Assembly (NCBI GenBank): GCA_964477085.1
Contig: CAYZDF010000007.1
Coordinates: forward strand, 10,571-74,570
DNA from: Dichloromethanomonas sp964477085
Lineage (GTDB): Bacteria > Bacillota > Desulfitobacteriia > Desulfitobacteriales > Syntrophobotulaceae
Length of the DNA stretch: 64,000 bases
Direction: 5' to 3'
The position numbers and the translations under genes are program-made. The notes under the pieces are model-generated. The model did not search any database and was not told the origin of the DNA. It saw nothing but the letters and a program-made list of their open reading frames with translations. Below are positions 59,637 through 64,000 of this stretch, in pieces; within the stretch, counting starts at the first letter, position 1; each line of letters opens with the position of its first letter.

Positions 59637-61118
59637 TTACTGAGTCAAATCTACCTCAAACCAGAACTCTACACCATCTTTCTTGTTTTCAACACCATAT
59701 CGATTCTGGTGTAATTCTAAAATAGCTCTCACTATCGACAAACCCAAACCAGTTCCGCTATATTCTCTAGTTCTTGCTTGATCAGCCTTATAGAAGCTAG
59801 TCCATATCTTATCAAGTAAGTCTTCGGGAATATTGTCTCCAGTGTTGAAAACTCTGACCTGCGCCTTATCTCCATTTCGATCAACTTGAACTCTTATCAC
59901 CTTACGATAATCACAATGATTGATGGCATTGATAAGATAGTTTATTATCACCTGTTCAATACGCTCACTATCTGCATTCACGTTTAAATCCTTGTCAAAT
60001 TGAGTCACTAGGCAGATATCTCTTTCTTTTATTAGCAGTTCATTCTTCTTGAGCACGTATTCTACTAACTCTGCCAAATTAAAATCTATCTTATTAATGT
60101 GTACATAGCCGGCATCAATCTGGGACAGATCTAAAAGCTGCTTAACTAGTTTATCCATCTTAGCACTTTCATCGATGATAACCTCACAGTAAAAGTCTTT
60201 ATCCTCTTTGTTCTCGTTAATGTTTACTTTTAGCCCTTCTGCATACCCCTGAATCAAAGCAATGGGGGTCTTTAATTCATGGGAGACACTGGAGATAAAT
60301 TCTTTGCGCATGTCGTCAATTCGTCTTTCTCTCTCGATGTCTTCCAGCAATTGTTCATTTGCCTGCTTAAGTTCTGTTATCGATTTCTCCAGCTGATCAG
60401 AAAGAGAATTGATACTTTGTCCCAATTCTCCGATTTCATCATAACTTTTAACCGCATATTTCTTGCTGAAATCCAATTTTGCCATGCGTTGAGCAATCTC
60501 ATTAAGCTGCAGGATAGGTTTTGTAAAACGATCTGAAAAGAAAAAAACGATGAATAGACCAATCAATATGGTTAGCAAACCCGTAACTGAAAAAAATTTA
60601 TTGGCGATGGCTGCACTCTCCTGAATCGCAGCTACCGGTGTACTCAAAAAGATGTAGTCGCCATTACTGAGAACCCCAACCAAGTTGATAAATTCAGTGT
60701 TCAGCCTGGGGTCTATGGACTTATCAATGACTGGTTTTTCTTTTTCTGCCTTAAACGCTTTTTTGATAATGGCTCTCTCCTGAATAAAGGGTGCTTGTAA
60801 AGGATGCTGTTTACCTGGTCTGATAAAGAAACCTTCTTCTTTAAATGAAGAACTATACTTAATGTTATAAAACGAATCCAGGATGATAATATCAAGGCCT
60901 TTGGTCCGTTCCAACTTTTCAAGATCTATCAACAATTCAAAAGGTTTTCCCTGGTAAACCTCATTAACATGCTGATAACTGAGCTTAAGAGTACTTTCTT
61001 TATTTAAATAATAATATTTCACTAGGAACTGGCTGTTAAGAAACCATGACATGATGACATAAAAGGTTATTAGTCCGCTTATGGCTAAAAAAAGTTTGAA
61101 CTTGATAGATGATTTCAT
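59637..61118 (-). CDS. Membrane sensor histidine kinase (HAMP type), second system
   Basis: The 493-residue kinase has spans at about residues 8-28 and 170-195 flanking a sensor domain of about 140 residues, a HAMP linker, a short coiled coil (QLEKSITELKQANEQLLED) and the histidine motif SVSHELKTPIALIQGY (about residue 285). ATP motifs include NYLINAINHCD (degenerate N box), NTGDNIP and GTGLGLSIVRAILELHQN. It is translated with the regulator through a four-base overlap. A secreted repeat protein lies upstream of the pair on the same strand. Confidence 0.9.
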   Translation of the reverse strand: MKSSIKFKLFLAISGLITFYVIMSWFLNSQFLVKYYYLNKESTLKLSYQHVNEVYQGKPFELLIDLEKLERTKGLDIIILDSFYNIKYSSSFKEEGFFIRPGKQHPLQAPFIQERAIIKKAFKAEKEKPVIDKSIDPRLNTEFINLVGVLSNGDYIFLSTPVAAIQESAAIANKFFSVTGLLTILIGLFIVFFFSDRFTKPILQLNEIAQRMAKLDFSKKYAVKSYDEIGELGQSINSLSDQLEKSITELKQANEQLLEDIERERRIDDMRKEFISSVSHELKTPIALIQGYAEGLKVNINENKEDKDFYCEVIIDESAKMDKLVKQLLDLSQIDAGYVHINKIDFNLAELVEYVLKKNELLIKERDICLVTQFDKDLNVNADSERIEQVIINYLINAINHCDYRKVIRVQVDRNGDKAQVRVFNTGDNIPEDLLDKIWTSFYKADQARTREYSGTGLGLSIVRAILELHQNRYGVENKKDGVEFWFEVDLTQ

Positions 61119-61792
61119 CGTTCTACCTCAAAGCGATATCCTAAGCCCCTGACTGTTTGAATAAATGCTCCTTTAAAACCCAGCTTATACCGAAGCCTTT
61201 TAATATGAGTATCTACCGTCCTTGTGTCACCGTAATAATCATAGTCCCAAACCGAACTGAGAATCTGTTCTCGGGATACGGCAAGGTTCTGATTATTAAT
61301 AAAGTATAAAAGCAATTCAAATTCTTTGGGACTTAACTCAATTCTTTCCCCGTCGATACGAACAACACGTCGATTGACATCGACCTCCAACCCTTGTATA
61401 TTTTTCACCACTATATCTTGATTCTTTGATCTTCTCAGCAAGGCCTGAACTCTGGCAACAAGGATAAGCGGACTGAAAGGTTTAGTGACATACTCATCCG
61501 CACCAAGGTCAAATCCAAATAACTCATCAGTTTCTTCCGAACGTGCTGTCAACATGATAATGGGAATATTGGTGTTTTTTCTAATCTCTCTACAGACCGT
61601 CCACCCATCCAATACCGGCATCATTACATCAAGAATGACCAGACCGATATGCGAATTGGAATGAAAAGCTTCCAAAGCCTTTTTCCCATCCTCGGCTTCC
61701 AGCACGGCATAGCCTTCCTTCTTTAAAAAATCTGCCACCAGTTTTCTCATCCGGGCTTCGTCATCAGCGATCAATATCGTTACACCAGTCAA
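61115..61792 (-). CDS. OmpR/PhoB-family response regulator, second system
   Basis: The 225-residue regulator has the receiver motifs IADDEARM, LVILDVMMPVLDGW, MLTARSEE and DEYVTKPFSPL, and a winged-helix domain with ELSPKEFELLLYF and RTVDTHIKRLRYKL. Translation begins at TTG 61792, with GGGAGGTAAT upstream. Its closest local relative is the regulator at 28649-29353. It probably controls nearby envelope genes such as the repeat-protein gene 204 bases upstream; this is inference. Confidence 0.9.
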   Translation of the reverse strand: MTGVTILIADDEARMRKLVADFLKKEGYAVLEAEDGKKALEAFHSNSHIGLVILDVMMPVLDGWTVCREIRKNTNIPIIMLTARSEETDELFGFDLGADEYVTKPFSPLILVARVQALLRRSKNQDIVVKNIQGLEVDVNRRVVRIDGERIELSPKEFELLLYFINNQNLAVSREQILSSVWDYDYYGDTRTVDTHIKRLRYKLGFKGAFIQTVRGLGYRFEVER

Positions 61793-61898
61793 AATGATTA
61801 CCTCCCGCCAGGGGTTTGTTCTTAAGCTAATTAATAGTATTACCCTTATTTACCATCATAAAAGAAAGATGCCGCGCCGAAAAGACTTTCTTGCTTAG

Positions 61899-61964
61899 AA
61901 ATTAAAAATAGCAAGGACAGTCAGTCTTCAGGATCTACTGGTGATTCTGATCGCACTGACTGTC
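61899..61964 (-). terminator. Terminator after the secreted repeat-protein gene
   Basis: GACAGTCAGT (61916-61925) and ACTGACTGTC (61955-61964) are perfect reverse complements; on the reverse strand they are followed by TATTTTTAATTT. The loop is long (29 bases) and can form an inner stem. Confidence 0.65.
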
Positions 61965-61995
61965 TTATATCGCCTGGAAAAGTTAAAGAATCTTT

Positions 61996-62853
61996 CTAAT
62001 TTAGAGATTCATTGACAAAATGATGTTTTTCAAAGTACCTTGGAGCCTTAGGTTGAATAGTATTGGCGATAGCGTCGGCTTTTTCCTGAGTCAACACTCC
62101 GTCATTCACTAACTGCTCAAGGGGCTTAAATTTTTCTGCTTTTAACCTTTCTGAGAAACTTTTTTCAAAAGAGGCGATGACTTGGTCTGCTTCAGCCTGA
62201 GTTATCGTGCCTTGATTAACCAGTTCGGTAAGAGAGGTCTTCATCCTGTCGAGGGGTGAAGCAAAAAATATTTTACTTACAGCGTCAGCCTTTTCTTGGG
62301 TTAATACTCCGTCAGTAACCATCTGCTCAAACGGATTGACTTTATTTTCGTCATCTTTATTTACGGGCCGATATTTTCCTAAGTACTCATGTACTTTATC
62401 TGCCTCTTCCTGAGTTAACGTTCCATTTGTTACAAGATTTGACAAATTAATTTTGGGTTTCATACCTCTAAATACGCCATCGCGCTTAGGATGCAGCACT
62501 TGAACTACAGCATCAGCTTTCTCCTGAGTAAGTACTCCATCCTTTGTCATCTGGTCAATCGGGTTTACTCGGACACCGTTATTAGAAGTAGGCTCGAATT
62601 TGAGCAAATACTCAAGGACTTTGTCCGCTTCAGCCTGGGTCAGAATTCCAGAAGTGACGAGATTGTTAATTTCTGTCTTAGCCCTTTCCTCAAACTGAGC
62701 TTTATCCAAGAACTTGTTTTGCATGAGGGGTGGTTTAGGCCCTCTCCATTTACTTTCTGTCCCCTCGGCAAAGACACTGCCACTGGCGGCAGCAACTGTT
62801 CCAAAAATGATGGCCGCAGAAAGACTCAAGACCATTATCCTTTTCTTGTTCAC
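61996..62853 (-). CDS. Secreted protein with six LTQ-E-AD helical repeats (DUF2680-like)
   Basis: The 285-residue protein has a signal peptide ending near GSVFAEG (residue 31). The mature part contains six copies of a helix-turn unit, (V/L)(T/N)xG(x)LTQ(A/E)(E/Q)AD(K/A)V, for example ILTQAEADKVLEYL, VLTQEKADAVVQVL and TLTQEEADKVHEYL, at intervals of 35-55 residues. There are no cysteines. Single units occur in DUF2680/YckD-type proteins. GTG at 62853 is the start, after AAGGAGAATTATC. It precedes a kinase/regulator pair, so an envelope-stress or surface-binding role is possible but not shown. Confidence 0.72.
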   Translation of the reverse strand: MNKKRIMVLSLSAAIIFGTVAAASGSVFAEGTESKWRGPKPPLMQNKFLDKAQFEERAKTEINNLVTSGILTQAEADKVLEYLLKFEPTSNNGVRVNPIDQMTKDGVLTQEKADAVVQVLHPKRDGVFRGMKPKINLSNLVTNGTLTQEEADKVHEYLGKYRPVNKDDENKVNPFEQMVTDGVLTQEKADAVSKIFFASPLDRMKTSLTELVNQGTITQAEADQVIASFEKSFSERLKAEKFKPLEQLVNDGVLTQEKADAIANTIQPKAPRYFEKHHFVNESLN

Positions 62854-62998
62854 TCGATAATTCTCCTTTCTAAACCTAGAATTTATCTTCTATGTTGATA
62901 TCCTACCCTATTTATGTGTCAGTTTTGTGAACACATGATTACAAATTAGTGAATAATAAAAAAAAGCATCTGCCCTATAGCTGATGCCAAAACTCCGA

Positions 62999-63466
62999 TT
63001 AACTTTCATCCTTATCTTCTAAAGTTTTTTCACCACATTCAGTGTAGCACTTTCTTTCATTACAGGTTACTTCTTTTGATCCACAGTACTTACAGATTCT
63101 TCGTCTATCTTCGAAGGATGTTTCTGTTTCATCTCCGCATACCATACATTTGAACTTGCATACATTTTTGGTATAATGACCTCCCCCTACAGAGATTGCT
63201 TTACCATCCGTCAGGGCCATGGCTACTTTTTTTCTGGCTTGATCAATGATCAGTTGGAATGTTTGGCGGGATATCTGCATTCTCTCGGCACATTCTTCTT
63301 GCGAGAGTTCTTCAATATCTTTCAGTCTCATCGCTTCTAACTCTTCTACTTTAAGCTGTATCTCCTCGGTCTGTCCTAAATACCCGCAGTTGCCTTTGGG
63401 ACAAGGTAAATAATATCTGTTTTCAGGGATAAATTCAACTCTCCTCCATTTAATCGGTCTCGCCAT
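62999..63466 (-). CDS. DUF134 family HTH protein, copy 2
   Basis: The 155-residue protein begins MARPIKWRRVEF, has the DUF134 helix-turn-helix with ELSQEECAERMQISRQTFQLI and ARKKVAMALTDGKAI, and a C-terminal cysteine-rich tail with CMVCGDE and CKYCGSKEVTCNERKCYTEC that should bind metal. I place the start at ATG 63466, where similarity with the neighbour begins. Its start overlaps the end of copy 1 by 17 bases. DUF134 proteins are probable DNA-binding regulators, often near genes for dinitrogenase-type Fe-Mo cofactor-binding proteins; none is visible here. Confidence 0.83.
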   Translation of the reverse strand: MARPIKWRRVEFIPENRYYLPCPKGNCGYLGQTEEIQLKVEELEAMRLKDIEELSQEECAERMQISRQTFQLIIDQARKKVAMALTDGKAISVGGGHYTKNVCKFKCMVCGDETETSFEDRRRICKYCGSKEVTCNERKCYTECGEKTLEDKDES

Positions 63467-63857
63467 AATCATCACCACTATCTCTTTGTATTAGATTTAC
63501 CCTGTTTTTGTGCTTTCCTTGTCGGTTACGCCGACAATTACCACACCGTTTGCTATCATCATCTCTGGTACAGATCGAATAGTAACCACCTTCGATGCGT
63601 AGTGTCTTCCCCTCGATTAAACTTAAGGCTATTTTCCTTCTGGCATCATTATATATTCTTTGAACCGTGGATCGGGCTACTTCCATCCTGTTCGCACATT
63701 CTTCCTGATCCAGGCCTTCATGATCAATCAAGCGGATAGTCTCAAATTCCTCGATGGACATTACAACCAAACCCTGTTCACTAACATGATTAACAGGAGC
63801 GTAAAGATTGTATTCCGGCACTCCACAAACAATTCGAGGCTTGGTTGGTCTAGGCAT
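63450..63857 (-). CDS. DUF134 family HTH protein, copy 1
   Basis: The 135-residue protein begins MPRPTKPRIVCGVPEYN and has the same helix-turn-helix, GLDQEECANRMEVARSTVQRIY, with ARRKIALSLIEGKTLRIEGG. Its C-terminal tail has only CTRDDDSKRCGNC, a shorter cysteine set than copy 2. GTAGGTGAAAGG precedes the ATG. The two copies overlap and are in tandem, so they are probably co-translated and may form a heteromer. A hairpin and a mobile-element end lie just upstream. Confidence 0.83.
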   Translation of the reverse strand: MPRPTKPRIVCGVPEYNLYAPVNHVSEQGLVVMSIEEFETIRLIDHEGLDQEECANRMEVARSTVQRIYNDARRKIALSLIEGKTLRIEGGYYSICTRDDDSKRCGNCRRNRQGKHKNRVNLIQRDSGDDYGETD

Positions 63858-63904
63858 CCTTTCACCTACTCGAGAATAATTGGTATATTAATAGTATAAC
63901 ACAA

Positions 63905-63928
63905 AAGGAGTGATCCATTTCACTCCTT
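63905..63928. terminator. Short hairpin upstream of the DUF134 genes
   Basis: AAGGAGTG (63905-63912) and CACTCCTT (63921-63928) pair around eight bases, with TTTTGTG on the reverse strand. It may end a transcript arriving from the mobile element. Confidence 0.5.
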
Positions 63929-63948
63929 CCGCGCATATTATTTAATAA

Positions 63949-64000
63949 CTCAACTTTCCCATCTTATTTGAGACCTAACTCTAGGTGACGACTCTTGAAT
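63949..64000. mobile_element. Terminal 52 bases of a mobile element continuing past the window
   Basis: The terminus CTCAACTTTCCCA (63949-63961) is identical to the inverted-repeat end of the element at 32123-32406, and the following 39 bases match that element's right end in reverse, with only a few changes (for example TCTTATTTGAG against TCTAAACTTGAG). This copy may be a full insertion sequence or another small element; the window ends before that can be seen. Confidence 0.8.

Noticed and set aside
1..64000. CRISPR arrays, tRNA or rRNA genes
   Set aside because: No regularly spaced direct repeats of CRISPR length were seen, and the only GTTCGAATCC-like stretch (near 28690) lies inside the response-regulator gene without tRNA arms.

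Overview
The window looks like chromosome of an anaerobic, endospore-forming Bacillota (class Clostridia). Spore genes are scattered through it: two CotF-type coat proteins, sleB-ypeB, an alpha/beta-type SASP, and a DUF3787-like pair. Anaerobic metabolism is shown by pyruvate:ferredoxin oxidoreductase, a glcDF-type oxidase and a clostridial-type Mo-nitrogenase operon. A Peptococcaceae/Desulfitobacteriaceae-like host is plausible, but the sequence read by eye does not fix the genus.

Layout. 1-14.6 kb holds mostly envelope and spore-related single genes: a partial GNAT and a decayed GNAT, a SanA/YdcF-like protein, an Amj-like flippase, an NlpC/P60 hydrolase, a zinc-ribbon protein, an ABC-F ATPase, a GtrA/GtrB/polytopic-protein set, coat proteins and two tandem DUF3787-like small proteins. 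14.6-19.9 kb is a block of visibly higher GC with an FtsX-type permease, its ATPase, a histidine kinase and a response regulator; it looks acquired. 20-36 kb has nifJ-type PFOR, a polysaccharide deacetylase, a two-component system with a secreted coiled-coil protein and a lipoprotein, a flavoprotein, a DUF155/RMND1 protein, a small non-autonomous mobile element, and glcF-glcD with a FadR-type regulator. 36.4-38.5 kb is sleB-ypeB.

39.4-50 kb is the nitrogen-fixation operon, read leftward from one sigma-A-like promoter: nifH, nifI1, nifI2, nifD, nifK, nifE, nifN, nifB, an AnfO-family gene and nifV. Its roughly 250-nt leader carries three successive hairpins that share the same 5' arm. A Crp/Fnr-type regulator converges on the operon's 3' end. 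No nifA or sigma-54 promoter is seen, so RNA-level control plus NifI1/NifI2 control of the enzyme is the likely regulatory scheme.

50-64 kb carries a CNNM/CorC-type transporter, a yybP-ykoY (manganese) riboswitch in front of a TerC-family gene, a CshA-like DEAD-box helicase, a 6S RNA gene, a hotdog thioesterase, a beta-carbonic anhydrase, DegV, a LysM/VanY-type carboxypeptidase, a second two-component system followed by a secreted repeat protein, and two overlapping DUF134 genes. The last 52 bases are the end of a mobile element whose terminus matches the one at 32.4 kb.

Features not explained by ordinary annotation are the nif leader, a 26-codon ORF at 52.9 kb with an ideal ribosome binding site, the DUF3787-like pair, the small mobile element, and the recurrence of a two-component system next to a secreted helical repeat protein. 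No tRNA, rRNA or CRISPR array was found.
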